64,000 nucleotides of DNA from positions 248,001-312,000 of the forward strand of contig JAOVFP010000015.1 in assembly GCA_025738555.1 (NCBI GenBank), written 5' to 3'. The translations under genes were made by a program, and so were the position numbers. A model generated the notes under the pieces. The model saw only the letters and a list, made by a program, of their open reading frames with translations. It did not search any database and had not been told where the DNA came from. The DNA comes from Cyathus striatus (Eukaryota; Basidiomycota; Agaricomycetes; Agaricales; Nidulariaceae). This document shows, piece after piece, positions 23,218-33,850 of the stretch (its first letter is position 1; every line of letters starts with the position of its first letter).

Positions 23218-24069
23218 CTCATGAACATGGGTATGAAGCACCCAATCCCCAGGACTGCGATTCTTCTTAACCTCATGGCTGCCAATGCTATCTTGAGACA
23301 CCTTCCACTATCTGCTGTGATATACACACTCCACCAGGGTTTACTTCATTCTTCATTCCCACAATCAAGCCTGTTTGACCACTTCCTTGCACATGTATAC
23401 TGAAGATGAATCCACCTCATGAATTCACTCAAGATGACAGGAAGCTGCAACAAGAACTTGAACATTGGTGTAAAAACAAAACAATTGAAGTATTTGGATG
23501 CTCAATTCTAGTTGATATGGGCCCAAGTCTGGCAATGCAAAGTGAAGTATTGGACCACATTGTCAAGTGTGTCCACCTGAAAGTCATCAAGAATGTTGAT
23601 CAACTCATCCATGAAACACATTGGGTGGATGCTGAAGAGTATGGCAAGTCAATCATAGCTGTTATTCAGACCACAAGACCAGATATCTTTTCTGTCACAG
23701 AACAGGCCCCCCTGCTAACATCCATTCCTTTACCTCAGCCTCTATGGTCAGCCACACAAAATTCACAAGTAGATTCTACAGCCAAATGCTCTAATACCTG
23801 GAAGTGTAGTCATTGTGGAGAGCATGGTCATACTTGTGAGTAAATGGACTAACTTACACCTATTATTTGTTAACATATTTTTATCTACAGCATGATTGTC
23901 AAAGTGCTCTCAGGCCCCATGTAATACAGGAGCCACAGCTGCTGTATGCACACCCTCAAGCTCAGGCCTGAAAGAGAATACAATAGCTACAGTATTGTCA
24001 ACAGCAGGCGAGCAGCATGTAGATGCTAATTCATCACTACAATTTGTTCATTACAACTCAATATTATAA
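23218..24069 (+). pseudogene. 3' end of a decayed gene with zinc-knuckle-like motif
   Basis: The clearest part (23406-23835) encodes DDRKLQQELEHWCKNKTIEV, MGPSLAMQSEVLDHIVKCVH and a CSHCGEHGHTC knuckle. A 55-bp intron (23836-23890) with GGACTAAC is followed by an exon ending at TAA 24067-24069. The exon has an in-frame TGA at 23893-23895 directly after the splice. I recognise the helical block plus knuckle from the C-terminal part of RecQ-like helicase relatives repeated in mushroom genomes, but no helicase motif is present here. The upstream frame (23218-23403) is a different phase and may be an earlier exon or noise. Tail to tail with the fragment at 24081-24348. Confidence 0.4.
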
Positions 24070-24080
24070 TTATAGTCTAT

Positions 24081-24348
24081 CTACTCCAATAGCTCACCAA
24101 CAACATTGGTCTCATTAACAGCTTCCTCAAAATCCTCATTGTCTTCCACCTCCCCTCTATTACCATCAGCACCTGTGACTGTATTTCCTTTCAAAAATAA
24201 GTTCATCCCTTTCTTGATTGGATCTGGTATTCAATATTTTCTCTTGCATCCTAATACTCTCTGATGTGGTTTATGATGCTCAAGGTGTTGCAACAGTGCA
24301 TCAAATGTCTTTGTCATATCTGGGTCAGTATGTGCCAATGTGAGGTGG
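24081..24348 (-). pseudogene. C-terminal gene fragment cut by the retrotransposon
   Basis: A minus-strand frame reads MTKTFDALLQHLEHHKPHQR, then KRKY-stop-IPDPIKKGMN and an acidic tail ending at the stop 24081-24083. The internal TGA (24231-24233) again fits CGA to TGA. The gypsy LTR begins at the next base upstream, so the insertion removed the 5' part. No family recognised. Confidence 0.35.
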
Positions 24349-24958
24349 TGTCATATCTGTGACAATCCCTGTACCATTGGAGTCAACTCCGGGTTTACTC
24401 CGCTTTTAGTATGTTTCCTCCGGACTATGTATACTTGTTATATATCGAACTCTTCCTTACTAATGTTTACTTGTAACTGTATACTTGTTCCTTCCCTTTA
24501 ATATTACTACCTCATTCTCCGGCCGCGGCCATTTCTCCTATGACTATAATCTAGAGGCGTACTATTAGTTTACCATGTTCTACATTTCATGGAGTTTACT
24601 TATCCCTAGGATGCCACATACCCATGGGCATTACTCCGTACACATTCGGACAAAGTAGTTTACTATATAAACTACTCCTGTAATGTAGATAGACTTCAGT
24701 TTCAAATCAACTACGTTTACACCCTTCTCCCACTTGGGCCTTGAGCCAACTCCGCTATTTTGTCACTTACTCCGCTTTGTTCTAAATACGGAACTGGAAG
24801 TCCAAGGGGCGCAACACACAAGTTGAAGCCAATGTTCCACTACTCCCGTACTTGTTCATCATCTCCACACACCCTACTAACGTTGTACAAGTTACTCCAC
24901 TACTTAGACTATCTCCTCCGAGGTTCTTGTCCCTAGTGGAAAAGAACGGGACGTGACA
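24349..24958 (+). repeat. 5' LTR (610 bp)
   Basis: The unit starts TGTCATATCTGTGACAATCC and ends GGGACGTGACA. It differs from the 192-bp 3' copy at four bases, all in three CpG-derived positions (24358, 24412-24413, 24514). Confidence 0.9.
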
Positions 24959-25010
24959 GTATTTGAAACTCACTCCCTTGGATCTTCTCCGCATTTTTGT
25001 CTTTTCTCCG

Positions 25011-26682
25011 ATGGCTACTCGTACCGAGACTGCTCATCAACGCAGTCACCAGCAGCAAACAATCCCACTGCAAGCCCAACGCAGTAATCATTTGGCTTCT
25101 CAGCAATCTGCTACTCAACGTACGACTACCGTCCCGCGACCTCTCTGTTTCTCATTCTCCTGTTCCAGAGTCGGCCAGTGCATTGGTCTCGAGAATTCCT
25201 GTCTCGGCCGGACGTGCTCAACGGGTGCTGCAACCAGCATTCGAGTATGTCAGCAATGCCCGACCCATGCCACTTGTTTTTCCATTTGACCCAACACTCA
25301 TTCCACATGCTACCATTGACTCTGACCCGCGAGCTCCAACTCCGGGTCTAGCACCCCCTAAGGCACCTATACCTTCAGGTGCTGGGAGCACTCCGCCACC
25401 ACCTCCACCTGTAGATAATGGCAATGGGGGCAATGGTTACGAATCATCTGAGGATGGCTCCAACCATGAGCCCTCTGATGGTAATTCTCAGTTTGGTGAT
25501 GTTGAGGATGAAGTTCCTCCCTCTGATCACGGAGATTCTGCAGGCCATGGAGGAACTCCTCCTGGTGGGCCTGGCAGACCTGGAGGCTCTGGTCCTTCGT
25601 CTCATGGCTCCTCTCGCTCCTCTCGCTCATCCTCCTACCGCCCTTGTCGACGTCGTTATGATGGAGAAGATGTGGTTGGTGCTCTGACTACCATAGTCGA
25701 GCGCATTATGGATCGGCCACCTCCTACTCCTGCACCACGTGACAAGAAAGTCAAAGCGCCTGACATTTTCGATGGCTCTAGCACTGATAAGCTGGATGCA
25801 TTCTTAACTCAGTGCCGCCTGAATTTCTGGAACAACCCCCACCTCTACAACAGTGACCAGGCGAAGGTTGACTATACGTTAACTTTTCTCCGGGGATCTG
25901 CAGGGGCTTTGTTCAGTTCACATCTGGATGAGGATGTTTATGAGCGCTGGATGGACGATTGGCTCTTTTTCGTTAGTTTGCTCCGGACTCACTTCGGACA
26001 AACTAACCCCTGAGCAGAGGCTGAGCTGGAGATTTGTGCACTGAAGATGGAAAACAACCATTGCATCACTTCGTACGAAATTGATTTCAACAAGTATGCT
26101 ACCTTGTTGAACTGGGACGACCCATCCCTCACCTCACAATACTACTATGGGTTATGTCCACGCATTAAGGACAAAATCTCCGGCAGGGAGATTCCTCGTC
26201 CTGAATCCCTTCAGCCTATGAAGGCTTTGGCCCAGGGTTTCGATCAGCACCATTGGGAGCGCAGTACTGAGCGTGCCATTGAGGAGAGGCGTCACAAGGT
26301 TGCTGCTGCACCTTCCAAGACTCTTCCTCCGGCTTCCAACAATAGGAACCGGGGAAACACTCCTGCAGAGCCTGCTGCCTCCACCTCTAACGCTGCATCA
26401 GTACCTACTCTGAGCACTTCCTCCGGGTCTACAGCCCAACCACGCCGTCCTGCCTCTCAAGAACCGGACTTAACAGGTAAATTAGGACCTGATGGTAAGT
26501 TAACTCCAGAGGAGCGCAAACGTCATTTGGACAACAAGCTCTGCTTGTTTTGTGCTAAAGCTGGACACATGGCTAAGGATTGCCGCAAGGCTACATCCAC
26601 AGCTGCAAGAGCACGCGCTGCTGCTATTTCCTCCAAGGCGTCTGCCCCAGTGAGCCCCACTACAGGGAGTTCAAAAAAATAG
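25011..26682 (+). pseudogene. gag: gag of the gypsy element
   Basis: The likely start is ATG 25011 (MATRTETAHQRSHQQQ). A one-base frame change between about 25120 and 25150 shifts reading into the frame that continues through a proline/glycine/serine-rich linker to the capsid-like part (APDIFDGSSTDKLDAFLTQC). TGA at 26011-26013 interrupts it (QTNP-stop-AEAELE). The frame then continues to a CCHC zinc knuckle, CLFCAKAGHMAKDC, and ends at TAG 26680-26682. A run of seven A (26673-26679) immediately before this stop is in the right phase for -1 frameshifting into pol. Confidence 0.85.
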
Positions 26683-29600
26683 AGCGCGGTCCTTGTAACT
26701 CCGCACAAGTCGAGGGCTGTGTTCCTCTCCCTTGTGCTCTCATGGAGGTAAGACTTAACGCGTCCGCTCTTTCTGACCCTCAGGCTGTACATATACCACT
26801 CTCCTCTCCATCTCCTATAACACTGAACACTTTACTTACCTATGCTGCCCTTATTGACTCCGGCTCCACTCACTGTTTCATTGACTCATTCTTCGTCCGG
26901 AGAAATCACCTACCTACCACTCCTATAACCCCGATAGCATTACGACTGTTTGACGGCACCACAAACTCTACTCTTACAGAAAGTACTACTTTGCCTGTAA
27001 CGTTTCCATCTGGTGAATGCATCTCCCTTGCACTTTATGTGACTCCGCTTGATTCTTCTTGTTCCGTGGTTCTAGGATTTAACTGGCTCTCCCAATACAA
27101 TCCGTTGATTGACTGGGTACAGAGACGCATACTTTGCTTCCAAACCACTGTTACAGAGGAATCATCTCCGCTTTCGTCGACCCCTGCTCCGAAGGATACT
27201 CCTTCGTTGCCACCTGCTTCACCAGATGAGACCTCATCTTCTCCGCCAGACTCTTGTCCTCCTCCGAGCATCTCTATGATCAATGCTGCCGCATTTCTTA
27301 GAGCTAGCAAACTTGAAGGGTCTCAAACCTTCAGGATACATCTCGGTGCTGTAGTCTCTGTGTCTGCTGCTGCTGCTATGGCCACAGAGACCATTGACCT
27401 TTCTAATGTTCCCTCGGACTACCATGAGTTTGCTGACGTCTTCAGCAAGAACCAAGCAGATACACTTGCTCCACACCGTCCTTACGATCTTAAAATCAAT
27501 CTGGATGAAGGCTCTTCTCCTCCGGTTGGTACAATCTATTCCCTTTCCCAATCCGAGCTTGGATCTTTACGGGAGTTCATTGACGAACATCTCCGTATTG
27601 GCTTCATACGTCCTTCACATTCTCCACATGGAGCACCAGTGCTCTTTGTCTGGAAGAAGGATGGTTCACTTCGGCTTTGTGTCGATTTCCGTGGACTCAA
27701 TGCCATTTCCAAGAAGGATAGGTACCCTCTCCCTCTCATTGCCGACCTCCTTGATAGTCCTCGCAAGGCTCGAATTTATTCTAAAATCGACCTCCGCCAC
27801 GCCTACCATCTTGTCTGTATCACTGACGGAGATGAATGGAAGACTGCCTTTCGCACTCGCTATGGCTCGTTTGAATGGCTAGTAATGCCATTTGGACTTA
27901 CCAATGCACCGGCAGCTTTTCAACGTTTTATGAACGACATCTTCAAGGATTTACTTGACGTGTGCGTAATAGTTTACCTTGACGATATTCTTATCTACTC
28001 CAATAACATGGAGGAACACCGTCGACACGTTAAGGAAGTCCTACGCCGATTACGAAAGCATGGTCTTTATGCCCGGGCAGATAAGTGTGAATTCCACACA
28101 GAGTCTGTTGAGTACCTTGGTTTCGTTCTTTCTCCGTCCGGCCTCACAATGTCTAAGGACAAAGTCCAAACAATTCAGGATTGGCCTGAGCCTAGAAAAG
28201 TGAAAGATGTTCAATCTTTCCTTGGCTTTGCCAATTTCTACCGACGTTTCATCCGAGATTACTCGGACATTGTTGTTTCATTAACACGTCTTACCCGGAA
28301 GGGTTTGAAGTGGGACTTTACTCCGGCATGCCGTGCGGCGTTCAATCATCTGAAAGATGCTTTCAGTACTGCTCCAGTGCTTACACACTGGGTGCCAGAT
28401 GCGCAGATTATAGTAGAGACTGATGCTTCAGACTATGCACTCGGAGCTATTCTCTCTATCATCGCTGACGATAGCGATATCCACCCTATAGCATTCCACT
28501 CCAGGACCTTTACTGCTCCGGAGTTGAACTATGACACCCATGACAAAGAACTCCTAGCGATCTTTGAAGCTTTCAAAGTATGGTGATATTACTTGGAGGG
28601 TTCTGGTATTCCAATCGACGTGGTCACTGATCACAAGAACCTGGAATACTTCTCCACCACCAAGATCCTCACTCGTCGTCAAGCCCGTTGGTCGGAGTAT
28701 CTTTCTCAATTCAATCTAGTTATACATTTTTGTCTGGGGAAGCTCGGAGCTAAACCAGATGCATTAACTAGACGCTGGGATGTCTATCCTAAAGAGGGGG
28801 ATAACGACTATGCCACAGTCAATCCGCATAACTTTAGGCCAGTTTTCACTCAAGAACAACTCACTACCTCGTTGCGAGCTACTATTCTCTTCCTACCGAT
28901 TCTCGGAGCTAGCATAGTTATGGACGTTGAGCAGCTTCATCATGACATCTTGATCGCTCAACCTACTGACACTGTTGCTGCCATTCATCTCCGAGATCCC
29001 ACTGGTCGTTGGTCAGTCGGAACGGACAAATTACTCCGTCTCGATGAATGTATCTATGTTCCCAATGACAACTCCCTTCGCCTCCGTGTTCTCCAGTACA
29101 AGCATGATCACATCCTCGCTGGACACCCCAGTCAAAACAAGACCTTGTCCATCATCAGGCGTGAATACACTTGGCCCGGCCTCCGCACTTATATCAAGGA
29201 CTACTGTAAGTCCTGTACCACTTGCATGTGATCTAAACCCCAAAGGCATCGACCCTATGGCACTTTGAAGCAACTCCCAATTCCAGGACGTCCATGGAGT
29301 TCTATTTCAATGGATTTCATCGAAACACTTCCTAAGTCCAGTTCAGAAGAGTATAACTCCGTTCTGGTCGTCGTAGATCGTTTCAGCAAGCAGGCAATAT
29401 TCATCCCTTGCTATAACACCATTACCTCCGCCCAACTCGCTCAGCTCTTTGTCTTGCACGTATTTTCTAAACATGGTGTTCCAGAGCATGTTACCTCCGA
29501 CAGAGGCTCGGAGTTCATCTCTCATTTCTTCCGTTCATTGGGCAAAGTCCTCGACATGACCTTGCACTTTACCTCCGGGTATCACCCAGAGGGTGATGGA

Positions 29601-30392
29601 CAAACAGAACGTATCAACCAAGTTCTGGAGCAATATGTCCGCATTTACTGCAACTACCAGCAGGACAACTGGGCTGTTCTACTTCCTCTCGCTGAGTTCG
29701 CGTATAATAATACTCCGAGCTCGACCACTAATACAACCCCCTTCTTCGCCAACAAGGGTTATCACCCAGCAATAACAGTTCATCCGGAATGAGATGTTAC
29801 TGCAGCTAAAGCACAGGAATTTGCTGTTGACCTCCAAGAACTTCACGAACTCCTCAAAATCGAAATAGCACTTGCTCAAAAGCGTTATCAAGTCGGAGCA
29901 GACAACCATCGGTTGCCAGCTCCGGAGTTCAAGGCTGGAACAAAGGCTTTTGTCCGCGCTAAGTTCTTTAAATCTACTCGTCCAGCAAAAAAGTTTGCTG
30001 AAAAGTATTATGGTCCATACGAGATTATTGCCGAGACTGGATCCCACTCCCGCACCTTACGCCTCCCCACCAACTTTCGCTCAGTTCATCCAGTCTTCCA
30101 CGTCTCTATACTCGAGCCAGCCACAGAAAATCCTTTCCCTGAACATGAAATACCTCCGCCTCCTCCGGTGGAACTTGATGGCGACATCGAGTATGAAGTC
30201 AGCGAAATCTGTGACTCCAAGTTAGATCGTCGTTTCAAATGCAAACTCTGGTATCTAGTCCGCTGGTCTGGATACGAGGGCACGGACGAAGAGTTAACTT
30301 GGCTAGCTGCAATGGAGCTAGAGCATGCTTTTGAACTTATTCAGGAGTTCCATTCAAAATATCCTGATAAGCCCAATCCAGACACCACTTAG
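26580..30392 (+). pseudogene. pol: pol of the gypsy element (PR-RT-RH-IN-chromodomain)
   Basis: One frame, -1 to gag. The protease has ALIDSGSTHCFID (about 26853). Reverse transcriptase has LRLCVDFRGLN and the catalytic YLDDILIYS (about 27975). RNase H has ETDASDYALGAIL. Integrase has the zinc-binding HAGHP...CKSCTTC region, the acids in MDFIETLP and TSDRGSEF, and E in GQTERINQ. A chromodomain (WYLVRWSGYEGTDEELTW) closes the protein, as in chromoviruses that target heterochromatin. TGA stops at 28584-28586 (VW-stop-YYLEG), 29229-29231 (TTCM-stop-SKPQ) and 29790-29792 (HPE-stop-DVTA) all fall where Arg is expected. Apart from these the frame is open, so the element is young. Confidence 0.92.
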
Positions 30393-30707
30393 ACTTTTCT
30401 CCGCTTTTACTCATTTTACTTCGCTTTCACTCTTTTTCTTAGTTTCAATCCCTAGTGCACTCAGTGCACACATACACCAAAAAACAATTCAAAGTCCAAA
30501 ACCTACAAAACATTTTCTCCTGTCTATGCACATTTTCCTCCGGCTCAATTTTCATTTCTATCTTCATTTTCACTCCCAGACTCATTATCTCCGCCACAGT
30601 ATCATTTACTCCACCTCTGGCATTGCCCTCAGCAATCTCCGGAGTTTTCACTGCTGAATAAGCATAACTATTCCTATTCGTCTCAAAGGCCTCGAAGGCT
30701 CGGCCTT

Positions 30708-30720
30708 AATGGGAGGATAC
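30708..30720 (+). other. polypurine tract
   Basis: AATGGGAGGATAC directly precedes the 3' LTR start, the expected site of plus-strand priming. Confidence 0.6.
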
Positions 30721-30912
30721 TGTCATATCCGTGACAATCCCTGTACCATTGGAGTCAACTCCGGGTTTACTCCGCTTTTAGTACATTTCCTCCGGACTAT
30801 GTATACTTGTTATATATCGAACTCTTCCTTACTAATGTTTACTTGTAACTGTATACTTGTTCCTTCCCTTTAATATTACTACCTCGTTCTCCGGCCGCGG
30901 CCATTTCTCCTA
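30721..30912 (+). repeat. 3' LTR, truncated to 192 bp
   Basis: Matches 24349-24540 and stops after ATTTCTCCTA, where minisatellite sequence begins. The remaining 418 bp are missing. Confidence 0.9.
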
Positions 30913-31299
30913 GAAATATGTCACATATGTAAAGGGCATAAATGTGTGACAGTCATGATGTGTGTATAAGTGGGACAGTGGTGACACATGTGTAAGCGTG
31001 ACAATCATGATGCGCATATAAATGTGACAGTCGTAACACACGTATAAGCGTGACAGTCGTGACACGCGGGAAGAATATGACAAATGTGATGTGCAGGAAT
31101 TCTCTAGAGCGCGGGAATGATGTGGAGCGCGAGAATTATTAGAAGCGTGGGAAGTATGTGACGCGTGGGAAATATGTGACATGTGGGAAGAGCGTGACAA
31201 TCATGATTTGCTGGAATTATTTGGAGCATGGGAATTATGAGAAGCGCAGGAAATGTGTGACACACATGAAGAATGTGACAAATGTGACATGAAGTACAA
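30913..31299 (+). repeat. TGTGAC / GCGTGAC minisatellite
   Basis: Irregular units such as GTGTGACAGTCATGATGTG, AAGCGTGACAGTCGTGACAC and GAGCGCGGGAATTAT. It keeps more CpGs than the related arrays. No gene. Confidence 0.7.
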
Positions 31300-31635
31300 T
31301 AGCAATATCCAATGATATAGTAATATTCACTTCAAAATAGCCAATGATCACATATAATCACCATATTATAATGAACCTACAGGAATAATATTCAATTCAA
31401 AATAAGTTAATGATTACATATGATCACCCCATTACAATAGTAATATTCACTTCAAAATAAATCAATGATCACATATGAACACCCCATTCAAATAGTAATA
31501 TTCACTTCAAAATAGCTAATGATCACATATGATCACCATTAGATCTAGTATTAATAGGTGAATAAGCACTGAAAATGCAAAATGCGCAAGGTGATCATAA
31601 AACACTTCATTTTTATAATCACCCTTTGGCTGACA
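31300..31635. repeat. GATCAC repeats and transposon terminus
   Basis: Four units with TAATATTCACTTCAAAATAG and CAATGATCACATATGATCACC lead to a terminus GGCTGACACTTATG. This is the inverted form of the left end of the 6361-14133 transposon. The matching left terminus was not found nearby, so this is one end of a broken element. Confidence 0.55.
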
Positions 31636-31877
31636 CTTATGCTTCTGATGAATCAATGATGCTAATGAGTGAGTGGGTCTAGACATAATGGAAAAGAGTA
31701 CAAGTAAAGATCAAGTGTCTTCAATTGAAGCTGCAGTGGTGGTGGTGTTCAGGTTGGGACAGACAAAAAACAATACCTTACACAGTGTGGAAACCCCTGC
31801 CACATGTGTGGTTGGGTAAATTCACACATTCCCACATGAATTTCCACACATTGCTAAGTCAAACTACACATTGCTAA
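31636..31877. other. unassigned spacer
   Basis: Short stretch without supported features before the Harbinger element. Its last three bases (TAA, 31875-31877) are the target duplication. Confidence 0.4.
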
Positions 31878-32080
31878 GGGCCTATTCAGGTGCAAGGGGG
31901 AGGAGAAGGAAAATCAAGGGGGAACCCACCAAAATTGATGAAAGTTACCCTCCAGTTACTGTGGTCCCTTTAGCCGAGCATAATCATGCTCATTCACCTA
32001 AATTATGTATTTGGGTGGTTTCCAGGGAGGGGAAGAGCATGACATCGCTTTTTTCCCACCCATGTCTCACTCCCATACTA

Positions 32081-33702
32081 CAGCTGAGGACAGTTAAAGT
32101 CAACAAATTTTATAACTCAGCCACATGATTTTTTATGAAATAACTAACTTCATATTTGGATCCAGAGGCCTAAAATATGTTAGAAAAGGCATTTTAGAAG
32201 TTATTCCCACGATATTTTAAGGTGGCCAAAATTTTCAGACAAAAAAACGAATTGTATGTACATGTTTGGACACTATTAAGTAAGTCAGTGCCTATCTTTA
32301 CCATGATCAATCGCTTCCATAGCCTCCATTGCTGCATTAGACACTCCTCTATGCTGCTTCTGCCATCATACTGCCCATTCTGTTGCTTTTCCAGTGAGCC
32401 CTGTGTGATATGCATTCATAAATCGCCATGTGTGATTGATAAACTGTTGAATTACATCCACTGGGCAAGCATCAAGATATTGTAATACAATATTTTCAGC
32501 CTCCTGGAAGGTCTTTTTGTCTGCTTCATGATATCTGTATTTACACCAACCCCAACACTAGACTATTTTGTAAGTGTTATAAGCTTTAATTGCATGAAAT
32601 TCTCACCATTTCAATAGGGTTAAGCTCACAGTAGAACTTGGGTAAAAAAATACACTCATGGCCAGCCTCTTTTATCAAAATTTCTATCATTGATTCTTGA
32701 TTCTTGAAATCATTCTATTGGCTGAGGAGCCAAGCAATACAGCAATTCTGACTATCAATTAGACATACTGGTGAGTACTTGGAGCATAACTTCTGAACAT
32801 TGAACCCCCTTTCTTCCAAGACAGTTTTTAAACCTTTTGCTGCACCATTTGGCAGTGTCATTGCTTGATGCCTCCCCTGAAATTCAGGTGCTTCATTTGT
32901 CATTGGGATAATGGTATCTTTTCTTAGTCCAAGCATATTAGGCTTGTGTTTCTTTGATGGATGACCTCAAGGATAGCTCATGGTGGTAGTGGAACAAGTT
33001 ATGTTGCAATTGACATCTTACAATACTTATCTTGTTGTATTTAGCAAGCATGAAAATAAGTCAGATAGCAAATATAGCATCTTATTTCATATTATTGTTC
33101 CTATTTGGCAGTTCACACTGTAGAGCATGCAGTTTGCCTGCGATGCAAATCTCGTGTTTTTCATTACCGTACCTCATTTCATTTTTTCTGTCGCTTACTC
33201 ATACATACTGCATTTGTTAGCTACTTAAACTGTCATACATACACTCATTGAATCCAGGTTTTCATTACCCCCCATTTCAATTCGTATCGTACCTCACTAG
33301 AACTGGAGGAATGACAGACATCGTTCCACTTGCATATTCTTTGTCAAGAAGATACCCCCAAGCTAGTATCTTCCTCCACAACACCATGTACAGATGCAAC
33401 TTTTGTTTGATTTTTTGCTCAACAACCACTCAATAAAATGTCTTAATACATTGGAATCATTAATCATACATAAAAAGGAGTCTATTGGCGCTTTTTTCAT
33501 GAATTAAACAAATTTTTTTTACAGTTGGCCAAATTTTTTGGGAATAAAAAAATCAATTTCCATTTTTAGAAGGAATGGCTTGTAGGATTGTCATGAAAAT
33601 TGTATCAACTGAAAGCTATTTCAAGTAGCTTTCATTCCCAAAGAAGTCCGAGGCTAAAAAAAATTGTTTATTTTTTTTGCTGACTTTGATTGTCCTCAAC
33701 TG
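32081..33702. mobile_element. Tc1/mariner-type transposon nested in Harbinger
   Basis: Inverted ends CAGCTGAGGACAGTTAAAGT / CAGTTGAGGACAATCAAAGT are flanked by TA (32079-32080 and 33703-33704). The 1.62-kb length is normal for a full-length mariner, and a decayed transposase lies inside on the minus strand. Confidence 0.85.
32285..32990 (-). pseudogene. Tc1/mariner-like DDE transposase, C-terminal part
   Basis: Recognisable segments in order are GHPSKKHKPNMLGLRKDT, GRHQAMTLPNGAAKGLKTVL, CIFLPKFYCELNPIEM (third catalytic region, equivalent to the LPxYSPxLNPIE block) and, after a short intron, WCKYRYHEADKKTF. It ends at TGA 32285-32287. Stops at 32967-32969 (TGA), 32715-32717 (TAG) and 32366-32368 (TGA) break it; the two TGA fall where Arg is expected. 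The N-terminal half towards 33450 is not recognisable. Confidence 0.7.
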
Positions 33703-33850
33703 TAGCTCTGTACAGCTTCTTCCTCTATCCTCTTGCTCATTGTTTAGTTCTCTGTGACTTCTTCTACTCTATATTTACATTCTTAGCTTTCTTCTATATC
33801 GCATTCTGACCCAAATATTACACCTTCTTAAAGTGCTACCCCTCAAAAGA

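Larger units (their letters stand above)
24349..30912 (+). mobile_element. chromodomain Ty3/gypsy LTR retrotransposon
   Basis: Order: 5' LTR, gag, protease, reverse transcriptase, RNase H, integrase, chromodomain, polypurine tract, truncated 3' LTR. Four in-frame TGA stops and one gag frameshift disable it. The 3' LTR has only its first 192 bp and passes straight into a TGTGAC minisatellite, so the right target duplication is lost. The left flank is GGTGG. Confidence 0.95.

Noticed and set aside
24997..26013. Gag start at the upstream TTG in the 24997 frame
   Set aside because: TTG is not a likely start in a fungus. ATG 25011 in the neighbouring frame gives a better N-terminus, with a one-base frame change needed downstream.
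10015..30392. TGA read as selenocysteine or as a reassigned sense codon
   Set aside because: TGA falls at expected Arg positions together with Arg to Cys, Trp and Gln changes, and normal TGA/TAG/TAA terminators are present. Mutation is the simpler explanation.
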